From: Opitutia bacterium UBA6410
GTDB lineage: Bacteria; Verrucomicrobiota; Verrucomicrobiia; Opitutales; Intestinicryptomonadaceae
NCBI GenBank assembly: GCA_002437405.1
Contig: DJPO01000057.1
Coordinates: 1 to 18,099, forward strand
DNA length: 18,099 bases
Reading direction: 5' to 3'
Within the stretch, counting starts at the first letter, position 1; each line of letters starts with the position of its first letter. Below, piece after piece: positions 6,369 through 13,989 of the stretch. Position numbers and translations under genes: made by a program. Below the pieces are notes generated by a model that was given only the letters and a program-made list of their open reading frames with translations, was not told where the DNA came from and made no database searches.

Positions 6369-7113
6369 ATTTTTCGATGAGTTCCTTCATCTCGGCAACC
6401 GCGCGCGCCATTCCGACAACGAGAGCGCGGCAGACTATGCTGTGCCCGATGTTCAGTTCGTTGAAGCGCGCGTTCTCGAGAAGCCTGCGGATATTGGAAT
6501 AGTTGATTCCGTGCCCCGAGTTCACCGTCATACCCAGCGACTGCGCGAATTCGGCGGCTTCGGAGAGCCTTTTTAACTGCGCGGACTTGGCGACCTCGTC
6601 GCCCTCGGCGTTCGCGTACGCGCCCGTGTGCAGCTCGACAACCGACGCGCCCGCCGCCTTCGCAGCCTCGACCTGCCGTTTTTCGGGGTCGATGAAAATC
6701 GAGCAGACCGCGCCGACTTCCGACAACCTCGCGACCGCCGAAGCGACTTTCGCGGTGTCGCCCGCAACGTCCAAGCCGCCTTCGGTCGTGACCTCGCGGC
6801 GGTTTTCGGGGACGAGGCAGACGTAGTCGGGGCACACTTTCAGCGCGACGGAAATTACGTCTTCGGAGCACGCCATTTCCATATTGAGCTTCGTGCGGAT
6901 ATTTTTGCGCAGCGCGAAAATGTCGGCGTCGCAGATGTGGCGTCTGTCCTCGCGCAAATGGGCAGTGATGGAATCCGCGCCCGCGCTTTCTGCGATTAGC
7001 GCGATTTCTATCGGGTCGGGTTCGACTATGATTTTCGAGCCCGCGGGCACGTCGCGGTAGCGCGCCTGCCTGAGGGTCGCGCTGTGGTCTATGTTTACTC
7101 CGAGTTTTGTCAT
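6358..7113 (-). CDS. pdxJ: Pyridoxine 5'-phosphate synthase
   Basis: PdxJ joins 1-deoxy-D-xylulose 5-phosphate and 3-amino-2-oxopropyl phosphate to form pyridoxine 5'-phosphate in the DXP-dependent vitamin B6 route. The 251-residue TIM-barrel protein starts TKLGVNIDH as the family does. It carries HLREDRRHI at 52-60, LNMEMA at 76-81 (Glu79), LVPENRREVTTEGGLDV at 100-116, IDPE at 141-144, ELHTGAYA at 160-167 and NSGHGINYSNI at 198-208 with His201. The start at 7113 is preferred over an in-frame ATG at 7140: it has AGGAAAAG just upstream, leaves an 8-nt gap after trkH, and gives a typical N-terminus. The 3' end overlaps acpS. Confidence 0.96.
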   Translation of the reverse strand: MTKLGVNIDHSATLRQARYRDVPAGSKIIVEPDPIEIALIAESAGADSITAHLREDRRHICDADIFALRKNIRTKLNMEMACSEDVISVALKVCPDYVCLVPENRREVTTEGGLDVAGDTAKVASAVARLSEVGAVCSIFIDPEKRQVEAAKAAGASVVELHTGAYANAEGDEVAKSAQLKRLSEAAEFAQSLGMTVNSGHGINYSNIRRLLENARFNELNIGHSIVCRALVVGMARAVAEMKELIEKYGR

Positions 7114-7121
7114 ATCTTTTC

Positions 7122-8597
7122 CTATTGAAATTTTCTCCAAAGCGAGGGCATGAAAAGCGCGAGAATCGCGTAGAATTCGAGCCTGCCCATAATCATCAAA
7201 ATTCCCAGAAAAATTTTCGCCGCCCCGCCCATAAAGCCGAAGTTATCGGCTGGCCCGAGCCGCCCGAACGCGGGGCCGATATTGTTGAGCGAAGCCACGA
7301 CCCCCGTGACGGTCTCCCCGAGCGTGAGGGACGGCTCGAGCGCGGAGAGTACGGGAATCGAGACAAGCGCAATCAGCGCGAACATCGCAAGAAAGCAGAG
7401 GACTTTGTCGGCGCCCTCCGAGTCCAGAATCCTGCCGTTGATTTTCACGGGGCGGACTACGCGCGGGCGGAACGACTTTTCGAGATTGTTGCGGCAGAGC
7501 GCGAACGAGACAATCAGCCGCGAGACTTTCAGCCCGCCCGAAGTCGAGCCCGAGCACCCGCCGATTATCATCAGAACGAAGAAGACCGCGTGCGAAAAGG
7601 GAACCCATTTTTGGTAGTCGTCGCACATAAAGCCGGTTGTCGTGATGACCGAAACCGTGTTGAAAACCGAATACGTAAACGCCCTGAAAAACGGCAGACC
7701 GCCCGCCGACCAAACCGCCAGCGCAACCGCGACCGCCGCCGCTGCTATCAACGCCGAATAGACCCGCAGCTCCGTATTGCCCAACGCCGCCGAAATCCGC
7801 CCGCGCGAAAGGGCGATGAGCACCGAAAACCCGATTCCGCCCACGAACATATAAAACGACACGACCCAATACAGCCCGAGGCTGCCGTAGTGCGATATGC
7901 TGTCGGAATAGACCGAAAATCCGCCAGTGGAGACCGTCGAAAACATATGGCATACGGCGTCGAACCAGCCCATCGAGCAGAGTCTGAAGCTGACGGCGCA
8001 CGCGGCGGAAATCGCCAAATAAAGCCCGATTATCCCGAAGACCGCCGAGCGTATCCGCGCCGTGTCCATTCCGCCGCCCGAGTCAACGCTTGTCTCGCGC
8101 GAATACAGGGTTCTGCCGCCCGACCCCAAGAACGAGAAAATCGCAACGAAGAACACGACGACCCCCAAGCCGCCTATCCAGTGCGACAGACACCGCCAAA
8201 ACATAAGGCTGCGCGGGAAGCGCGAGAAGTCGCCGAAGACCGAAGAGCCCGTCGTCGTAAGGCCGCTGGCGGACTCGAAAAACGCGTCGCAAAACGGGGC
8301 GTCGAGAATCATCACATACGGGAGAGTCCCCAGCAGCGACGCGAGAGTCCAGCCGACGCCGACAATGCACATCGCCTCCTTTTTGAAGAGTTTGCCCGAC
8401 GCCGTGCGGCTGGGCAGAAAAAACGAAAACGCCAGCAACGCCGAAAACGCGACGGCGGAAATCCACGACGGCAGCGCGTCGCCCTCGAGCGGCGAGACCG
8501 CGCTGTAGTAGACCGAAACCCCCGCGCTCGCGGCAAACGCAAGCGACATAATCGCGAAGAGCATCGAAAGGGTTTTCAGTATAATCGGGTAGTTCAT
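7122..8597 (-). CDS. trkH: Trk-type potassium uptake channel subunit
   Basis: TrkH forms the membrane pore for K+ uptake and works with the cytosolic regulator TrkA encoded just upstream. The 491-residue protein is hydrophobic throughout. It shows the four membrane-pore-membrane repeats of the SKT superfamily, with filter motifs TTTGSS (114-119), STGGFS (223-228), TTTGFM (319-324) and NNIGPAFG (438-445), each carrying the filter glycine. HWIGGLGVVVF (139-149) and GCSGSTSGGLKVSR (347-360) are also typical; the latter corresponds to the intramembrane gating-loop region. The length equals the family norm. The start codon lies 3 nt after the trkA stop (TAG-GCG-ATG), so the two are almost certainly translated together. 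Trk rather than Ktr is favoured by the length and the double-RCK partner. Confidence 0.95.
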   Translation of the reverse strand: MNYPIILKTLSMLFAIMSLAFAASAGVSVYYSAVSPLEGDALPSWISAVAFSALLAFSFFLPSRTASGKLFKKEAMCIVGVGWTLASLLGTLPYVMILDAPFCDAFFESASGLTTTGSSVFGDFSRFPRSLMFWRCLSHWIGGLGVVVFFVAIFSFLGSGGRTLYSRETSVDSGGGMDTARIRSAVFGIIGLYLAISAACAVSFRLCSMGWFDAVCHMFSTVSTGGFSVYSDSISHYGSLGLYWVVSFYMFVGGIGFSVLIALSRGRISAALGNTELRVYSALIAAAAVAVALAVWSAGGLPFFRAFTYSVFNTVSVITTTGFMCDDYQKWVPFSHAVFFVLMIIGGCSGSTSGGLKVSRLIVSFALCRNNLEKSFRPRVVRPVKINGRILDSEGADKVLCFLAMFALIALVSIPVLSALEPSLTLGETVTGVVASLNNIGPAFGRLGPADNFGFMGGAAKIFLGILMIMGRLEFYAILALFMPSLWRKFQ

Positions 8598-8600
8598 CGC

Positions 8601-9950
8601 CTATTTTACGAAGCGTTTGACGACCTGCTCGGCCATCTTTTTTTCGAGAATGACGACGAGCCTGTCGCCCGCCGAAATCGCGTCCGCAGCCCCGGGGACT
8701 TTCGCGCCCGAGTCGTTGACAACGGCGGCGACGATGCACGCGGGCGGCAGCGACAATTCGCGCAGGGTTTTGCCCGCGGCCTCCGCACCGTCGCGCACGG
8801 TGAGCTCGACGAACTCGATTTCCCCGTTGCGCAGCGAGCCTATCACGCAATAGTCCCTGCCCGTGACGAATTTTTTTATCTCCGAAACGGTTACGCGGCG
8901 CGGCGAGACAATCGCGTCGAAATTCAGGAATCCGCTTATGTTCTGCAAGACCTGCTCGTAGTCGGGCTTGTTTATCACCAGCTCCACATGCCCTACCCCG
9001 AGCTTCTTCGCCTGAAGGCACGTCATCACGTTTTCCTCGTCGTCTTTCGTGCAGGCGATGAAGTAGTCCGCGTCGCCGATTTGCTCCTCCTCCAAAAGGC
9101 GCAGGCTCGTTGCGCTGCCGTTGATGACCGTCACGTTCGGGAACGATTCGGCGAAGTCCTTGCACTTTTCGAGATCCGGCTCGATTACGCGGATTTTGAA
9201 GCGGTAGTTACGCAGCCTGCGGATTATCGAGACCGCGATTTCCGTCGCGCCGTAAAGGACGACTTTTTTCGCATACGCCGCGGTTTGGCTCGAGAAAAGC
9301 GGGCGGCTTTTCAAAAGGTTTTCGGGAGTCCCGATTACGGTCGCCTTGTCGCCCGCCCGCAGTGCGGTGTCGGCGTCGGGGACGACAAGCTCTCCGCCGC
9401 GCTCGACGTACCCGATTTTCACGCTCCCGAGCTTCAGCGAGCGCAGCGGGACTCCGACGGACTTGGCGTCGGGCGAAATCTCGACCTCCTGCAATTCAAT
9501 CGCGCCTCTGGCGAAGTCCTCGAGAGCCATTCTCTCGGGGTTGCGAATGCGCTTGGCAAGCTCGACGGCAGTCAACGCTTCGGGGTTTATCAAAATGTCG
9601 ATGTCGAAGTGCCGCTGGTAGTTCACAAGCGGGGCGTCGGCGTAGACCTGGTCGTGGACTCGGGCGATTGTGGTTTTCGCGCCCAGCTTTGCGGCGAGCG
9701 AGCACGCCACGATGTTGAGCTGGTCGTAGGCGGTCATCGCCGCGAAGAAATCGCAGTCGGCGACCCCCGCCCTAACAAGGCACGCGGCGGACGCGCCGTT
9801 GCCGCGCACCACGCGCACGTCGAGACGCTCCTCGATTTCGTCGGCGGTAGTGTCCTCCGATTCGATGAGGGTGACGGCGTGCCCGTCCTCGCTGAGAATC
9901 TGGCAGAGGTAGTGCCCGACATCGCCCGCTCCTGCTACTATTATTTTCAT
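8601..9950 (-). CDS. trkA: Trk potassium uptake regulator, double RCK domain
   Basis: TrkA is the peripheral cytosolic subunit that binds NAD(H) or nucleotides and gates TrkH. The 449-residue protein has the full duplicated layout. The first Rossmann fold begins VAGAGDVG (5-12) with Glu30 at the end of the second strand, followed by a TrkA_C domain (about 145-210). The second Rossmann fold begins VVLYGATEIA (230-239), followed by a second TrkA_C domain (about 365-435). The second nucleotide loop reads GATEIA instead of GxGxxG, so that half may bind its ligand differently or not at all. It is the first gene of the trkA-trkH-pdxJ-acpS-nnr cluster. No Shine-Dalgarno sequence is seen before the ATG. 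Confidence 0.95.
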   Translation of the reverse strand: MKIIVAGAGDVGHYLCQILSEDGHAVTLIESEDTTADEIEERLDVRVVRGNGASAACLVRAGVADCDFFAAMTAYDQLNIVACSLAAKLGAKTTIARVHDQVYADAPLVNYQRHFDIDILINPEALTAVELAKRIRNPERMALEDFARGAIELQEVEISPDAKSVGVPLRSLKLGSVKIGYVERGGELVVPDADTALRAGDKATVIGTPENLLKSRPLFSSQTAAYAKKVVLYGATEIAVSIIRRLRNYRFKIRVIEPDLEKCKDFAESFPNVTVINGSATSLRLLEEEQIGDADYFIACTKDDEENVMTCLQAKKLGVGHVELVINKPDYEQVLQNISGFLNFDAIVSPRRVTVSEIKKFVTGRDYCVIGSLRNGEIEFVELTVRDGAEAAGKTLRELSLPPACIVAAVVNDSGAKVPGAADAISAGDRLVVILEKKMAEQVVKRFVK

Positions 9951-9961
9951 ATTCTGCGGAT

Positions 9962-9990
9962 ATTAAAGAAAAACGCCCCGACAAAAGCAA
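9962..9990 (-). promoter_or_regulatory. Candidate promoter of the trkA operon
   Basis: On the minus strand TTGCTT (9990-9985) is followed after exactly 17 nt by TTTAAT (9967-9962). Transcription would begin close to 9955, only a few nt before the trkA ATG at 9950, giving a nearly leaderless message. The divergent promoter candidate for the ThuA gene has the same -35 and spacing. Confidence 0.45.
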
Positions 9991-10032
9991 ATAAATACGC
10001 ACGCGCGCAAATCCCGCCGTTCGGGCGCGATT

Positions 10033-10061
10033 TTGCTTCACGCGGCGCACTTTTATATATA
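10033..10061 (+). promoter_or_regulatory. Candidate promoter of the ThuA-like gene
   Basis: TTGCTT (10033-10038) is followed after 17 nt by TATATA (10056-10061), which is close to the -10 consensus. The start codon is at 10073, so the leader would be about 5-10 nt. No Shine-Dalgarno motif lies in between, only AGACATTTTTTT. Confidence 0.5.
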
Positions 10062-10072
10062 GACATTTTTTT

Positions 10073-11026
10073 ATGAAACGTATCCTGCCGATTTTCATTC
10101 TCGCAATAACCGCACCGCTCTGCGCAGTTTGCGCCGCCGCGCGGCAGCCCGTAATCTCGATTCTCTCGGGCAATTCCGTCCACTACTGGGGCGACCACGA
10201 AAACGCCGTCATGGGCGACCTGCTCGAAAATATGCTGAAGACGGCACTCGGGGACAAAGCGCAAATCAGGCGCGTGAACCTCGAAAACGGCGGGAAAGTC
10301 GAAGACTTGGCGGGGAGCAAAGCCGTAATCGTTTTCGGAGAGGGCGAAGCCTCGCACCCGCTCAAAGACAAAATGGAATTTTTGAAGAAGCTCAACGACT
10401 CGGGTACGGGCTTCGGGTTCTTCCACTACTCGCTTATGTTCGGCGAAAACGACGCGCGGCAGGTCGAAATCCTCGACTCGCTCATCGGCGGGCACTACCA
10501 AACCCACTGGTCGGTGAACCCGTACTTCGACGCCGACTTCAAAAAATTCGCCGACCACCCCGCGGCGGGCGGCGTCCGCCCCTTCAAAATTTACGACGAA
10601 TGGCACTTCAATATGAAATTCGCCGAAAATAGCGGGCAGAAGATAACGCCGCTCGCGGTCGTCGCGCCGCCCGACAACGTGCGCAAGCGCAGGTTCGGGG
10701 CGAATACGGGCAATCCGTTTGTCCGCCAAAACCTCGGGCGCGACGAGACGATTTTCTGGCTCTGCGAAAACCCCAACGGCACGCGCGGATTCGGCTGCAC
10801 GGGCGGACACGGAGTCTGGATTCTCGCAAACCCGAACTTCGCGCGACTCGTCGTCAACGCCTCAGCGTGGCTCGCGGGAATCGAAATCCCCGCAGGCGGC
10901 TTTGATTTCCCCCTCCCGAAAATCGACGAAATCGCCGCGAAAATCAAAAAGGAAAAACGCCCCGACTACGAAAGCTATATGGAGGACTGGCGCAACGCCG
11001 AAAAATCGTGGGGCGTCGGGCGGTAA
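10073..11026 (+). CDS. Secreted ThuA-like protein (class I glutamine amidotransferase-like fold)
   Basis: This 317-residue protein has a Sec-type signal peptide (MKRILPIFILAITAPLC, hydrophobic core about 4-19, likely cleavage near AAA23) and then a ThuA-type domain. Recognisable parts are VISILSGNSVHYWG (27-40), FGFFHYSLMFG (114-124), YDEWHFNMKF (174-183), and RGFGCTGGHGVW (238-249) followed by NPNFARLVVNASAWLAGIEIP (253-273). ThuA folds resemble glutamine amidotransferases but usually lack the Cys nucleophile, and none is seen at the expected elbow, where GFFHYS stands. Relatives sit in sugar-degradation loci, and some PVC and Bacteroidota members are linked to keto-sugar handling; biochemical function is largely unsettled. 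Its place 105 bp before a GH106-like gene on the same strand supports a role in glycan breakdown. Confidence 0.8.
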   Translation: MKRILPIFILAITAPLCAVCAAARQPVISILSGNSVHYWGDHENAVMGDLLENMLKTALGDKAQIRRVNLENGGKVEDLAGSKAVIVFGEGEASHPLKDKMEFLKKLNDSGTGFGFFHYSLMFGENDARQVEILDSLIGGHYQTHWSVNPYFDADFKKFADHPAAGGVRPFKIYDEWHFNMKFAENSGQKITPLAVVAPPDNVRKRRFGANTGNPFVRQNLGRDETIFWLCENPNGTRGFGCTGGHGVWILANPNFARLVVNASAWLAGIEIPAGGFDFPLPKIDEIAAKIKKEKRPDYESYMEDWRNAEKSWGVGR

Positions 11027-11093
11027 TTTGGGCGTGAATCCGCGCTCTTTGCAGATTTATTCGCCGTTTTGGCTTTACATTCGACACACAAAA

Positions 11094-11107
11094 GTTAGTG
11101 TACTAAC
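11094..11107. promoter_or_regulatory. Palindrome GTTAGT-GT-ACTAAC upstream of the GH106-like gene
   Basis: Six-base arms GTTAGT and ACTAAC pair perfectly around a 2-nt centre, 24 nt before the start codon at 11132. A TTTACA at 11074-11079 just upstream could be a -35 element, with TAGTGT at 11096-11101 as a weak -10, which would place the palindrome over the promoter. The shape suits a dimeric sugar-responsive repressor; no such regulator gene lies in the window. Confidence 0.4.
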
Positions 11108-11131
11108 ATTCATCTCACCTATTATTATATT

Positions 11132-13903
11132 ATGAACAAGAAACTGGGAAAAATCCTTTCGGTCTTCGCCGTCGCGGCAAATCTGACGGCGGGGGGAATC
11201 GACTTCGCCGACTTCGCAAACCCCGCGCGCGAAAATAGCCCGTGGGTCTACTGGTTGTGGCTCAACGGCAATGTCGACAAAGAATCCATTACCGACGACA
11301 TGCAGGCGATGGACTACATGGGCGTCGGCGGCACGCTGATGTTCGACAACCGCGGCTATTGGGAAGACGAACGCCACCTGCTCTACCCCAAGCCGGCGAA
11401 CACAAACCTCGACCCGTCGTGGCTCGCGAATCTCACCCACGCCGTAAACGAAAGCAAGCGGCTGGGGCTTAAAATGAGCATCAACCTCAGCAATTGCGGC
11501 GGCAATTTGAAGGGCCCGCACAAGACGCTCGCCGACGCTCCGAAGAAAATCGTATTCAAAACAATCCCCGTATCGGGGAAGTTCGACAAAACTTTACCTG
11601 TTCCGCCCGAAAAATTCTCGAAGCCAATCGCCACGTTTGCAATCAAGTACGACGGCGGCAAAATGCAAAAAGAATCAGACTGGATTGCGGGCGGCGACGG
11701 ACTCTTTACAATGGCGGCGACCTCGGGCAAGCGGCTCGACAAGGGCGTCGATAAAATCCGCAACGCGCTGGAAGTCGTAGACCTCACGGACAAAATAAAG
11801 GACGGCAAGCTCGAATGGCAAGCCCCCGCCGACGGCGGCGACTGGGCGGTTCTGCAAATCTCCTACGCGACGATGGACGACAGGGAATTCGACGTAGACA
11901 TTCTCGACCCCGCAGCAATCGAACGCCACTACGAACGCTGGGCGGGCTCTTTCCGCAAATGCTTCGGCAAGGAATTCGGCAAGACCGTCGAACGTTTTTA
12001 CAACGTGAGCTGGGAGGGCTCGATTCCCACTTGGACGAACAACTTCGAGGAGTTTTTCAGGCGCGACCGCGGCTACGACATACGCCCGTGGCTGCCGTAT
12101 CTGGGCGGGTTTGTCGTAAAAAACAAAGAGCAGTCCGAACGCTTTATGACCGACTTCCGCCGCGCCCGCAATAACTGCCTGCTCGGCAACTTCTACGCGA
12201 AAATCGGCGAGCTAACCCACAGGGACGGCGTGCAGTGGCACTCCGAATCGGGGGGCCCGTGGATTCGCAAACCCGAGGTTTTCGGCGAGGCCGACCAGCT
12301 CGCGTTCCTCGGAATAAACGATATGCCGCAGGGCGAATTTTGGGTCGAATTCCCCTACGACGACCCGCGCAAATACGGCCGCTATCTCGTCCACCCGATA
12401 GCCTCCGCAGCCCACATCTACGGCAGCAATTTGGTCGCGATGGAATCGTTCACGCACATGTCCAACCACTGGAGCATGTACCCTGGGATTTTGAAATTCT
12501 ACGCGGATCGCTCGTTCGTTCAGGGCGTGAATTTCTCGATTCTACACACGTTCACGTCTTCGCCCAAAAGATTCGGACTCCCCGGAATCGAGTACTTTGC
12601 GGGCACGCACTTCAACCAGAACGTCACTTGGCACAAACAGTCGCCCGAATTCATAAAATACATGGCGCGCTGCCAATTCCTGCTGCGCTACGGCAAGCCG
12701 CAGTCCGACTTCTGCCTCTACGAGGGCGACGTCCCCTACGAAGACTGGTACGGCACAAACTGCTGGAACGGTTTCCGCAAATACGATAGAAAGCGCGCCT
12801 ACGACTATTATCCGCTGAAGTTCGACACCGTAAACAACGACGTTCTCCTAAACGGCGCGAAAGTCGTTGACGGCAAGCTCGTTCTCAAAAGCGGAATGCA
12901 GTACAAGGCGATGTTTATCGACATTCCCTCGAACAGCGTGTCGCCCAAGGCATTGGCGAAAATCCTCGAATTCAAAAAGCAGGGTCTGCCAGTGTTCTGC
13001 TCCCCCGCCCCCAAGCCGACGACAGCCGCAGGGCTGGGCGAAGACTGCGGCGCGGTCGCAAAGCTCGCCGACCAAATTTGGGACGGCGGGGACTTCGGCG
13101 AATTCGCAAAAACCCTGCGCCCCGCATGCGAAGGCGATTTCGAATATATCGTCCGCCGAGGCGAAAACGACGTATTCTTCCTTGCGGGCGAAGGCAAAGG
13201 CAGGGCAATCTTCGACGCGGCGGGAATCCCCGAACTCTGGGACGCCGTCGAGGGCAAAAAATATTCGCCCGACTCGTGGAAAAAACTTCCCGACGGCAGG
13301 ACTGAAATCGAACTGGACTTGCCGAAAAACGGCTCGATATTCGTGGTATTTACGCGAAACTCGCAGGCGAAGACAAAGCCCGCCGCGCCCGCAAAATCCC
13401 TCGAGTTAGGCGGCGAATGGACGGTCGAATTCCCCGAGGGACTCGGCGCGCCCAAAAGCATAAAGCTCGACAAGCTCGTAGACCTGACGACCCACGAAAA
13501 CTTCGGCGTCCGCCACTTCGCGGGGACTGCGACATACAAAAAGTCGTTCGACCTACAAACGCTCCCCAAGCGCGCACAGCTGGATTTGGAGAAAGTCAAC
13601 TACGTCGCGGAAGTCTACGTAAACGGGCAAAAGGCGGCGACGCTCTGGTGCTACCCGTTCTCGTGCGACATCTCGAAGTTCCTCAAGCAGGGTGAAAATT
13701 CGCTCGAAATCAAAGTGGTCAACACTTGGCAAAACAGACTTATCGGCGACTGCAAAGTCCCCGAAAGCGAGCGCATAACCCGCGGCAACGTGCGTACCCG
13801 CCCGACCGAGCGCGGCAACCACACGATTTTCAGCGGATTCGCAAAAGACGACAAGCTCATTCCCAGCGGGCTGGTTGGAAAAGTCGTTCTGCGCTACGAA
13901 TAG
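11132..13903 (+). CDS. Exported GH106-like glycoside hydrolase (probable alpha-L-rhamnosidase), short form
   Basis: This 923-residue protein has a short N-terminal signal (basic MNKKLGK, hydrophobic LSVFAVAANLTA, cleavage near residue 20). It has the layout of GH106 enzymes: a (beta/alpha)8 barrel (about 25-560), an intermediate region, and a C-terminal jelly-roll domain (about 755-920) with VAEVYVNGQKAATLW and LKQGENSLEIKVVNTW. Barrel signatures are YWLWLNGNV (40-48), SINLSNCGG (116-124), SWEGS (293-297), HSESGG (370-375), MPQGEFW (398-404) and AMESFTH (436-442). Glu295 and Glu438 align by motif with Glu455 and Glu582 of the larger paralogue converging from 17796 and are the best catalytic candidates. 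GH106 members cleave alpha-L-rhamnosyl links by inversion; rhamnose specificity here is inferred. No Shine-Dalgarno motif precedes ATG. It ends before a shared terminator. Confidence 0.83.
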   Translation: MNKKLGKILSVFAVAANLTAGGIDFADFANPARENSPWVYWLWLNGNVDKESITDDMQAMDYMGVGGTLMFDNRGYWEDERHLLYPKPANTNLDPSWLANLTHAVNESKRLGLKMSINLSNCGGNLKGPHKTLADAPKKIVFKTIPVSGKFDKTLPVPPEKFSKPIATFAIKYDGGKMQKESDWIAGGDGLFTMAATSGKRLDKGVDKIRNALEVVDLTDKIKDGKLEWQAPADGGDWAVLQISYATMDDREFDVDILDPAAIERHYERWAGSFRKCFGKEFGKTVERFYNVSWEGSIPTWTNNFEEFFRRDRGYDIRPWLPYLGGFVVKNKEQSERFMTDFRRARNNCLLGNFYAKIGELTHRDGVQWHSESGGPWIRKPEVFGEADQLAFLGINDMPQGEFWVEFPYDDPRKYGRYLVHPIASAAHIYGSNLVAMESFTHMSNHWSMYPGILKFYADRSFVQGVNFSILHTFTSSPKRFGLPGIEYFAGTHFNQNVTWHKQSPEFIKYMARCQFLLRYGKPQSDFCLYEGDVPYEDWYGTNCWNGFRKYDRKRAYDYYPLKFDTVNNDVLLNGAKVVDGKLVLKSGMQYKAMFIDIPSNSVSPKALAKILEFKKQGLPVFCSPAPKPTTAAGLGEDCGAVAKLADQIWDGGDFGEFAKTLRPACEGDFEYIVRRGENDVFFLAGEGKGRAIFDAAGIPELWDAVEGKKYSPDSWKKLPDGRTEIELDLPKNGSIFVVFTRNSQAKTKPAAPAKSLELGGEWTVEFPEGLGAPKSIKLDKLVDLTTHENFGVRHFAGTATYKKSFDLQTLPKRAQLDLEKVNYVAEVYVNGQKAATLWCYPFSCDISKFLKQGENSLEIKVVNTWQNRLIGDCKVPESERITRGNVRTRPTERGNHTIFSGFAKDDKLIPSGLVGKVVLRYE

Positions 13904-13937
13904 CCGCGGCGCATAACCCACCTACAGACGGTAAAAT

Positions 13938-13971
13938 AAAAGCGGAAGTTTAGAAAAAAACTTCCGCTTTT
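13938..13971. terminator. Bidirectional rho-independent terminator between convergent hydrolase genes
   Basis: The 14-base arms AAAAGCGGAAGTTT (13938-13951) and AAACTTCCGCTTTT (13958-13971) are perfect complements around the 6-nt loop AGAAAA. T-runs lie at the 3' side on the plus strand (to 13974), and the matching A-run serves the minus strand. It lies 34 bp past the stop of the 923-residue gene and about 20 bp past the stop of the 1268-residue gene, so it can end both transcripts. Confidence 0.93.
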
Positions 13972-13989
13972 TTTGCGCGAACAATAAAA

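Noticed and set aside
7114..7140. Longer pdxJ start at 7140
   Set aside because: It would overlap trkH and add nine residues absent from the family; the start at 7113 has AGGAAAAG upstream.
7107..10076. 989-codon open frame on the plus strand
   Set aside because: It lies entirely opposite trkH and trkA, which are certain. Its product is rich in Arg, Asp and Glu with no domain pattern; the frame is open only because the sense genes avoid the codons that would read as stops.
9947..10810. 287-codon minus-strand frame opposite the ThuA-like gene
   Set aside because: It is antisense to a gene with a clear signal peptide and domain motifs, and would also run through the divergent promoter region.
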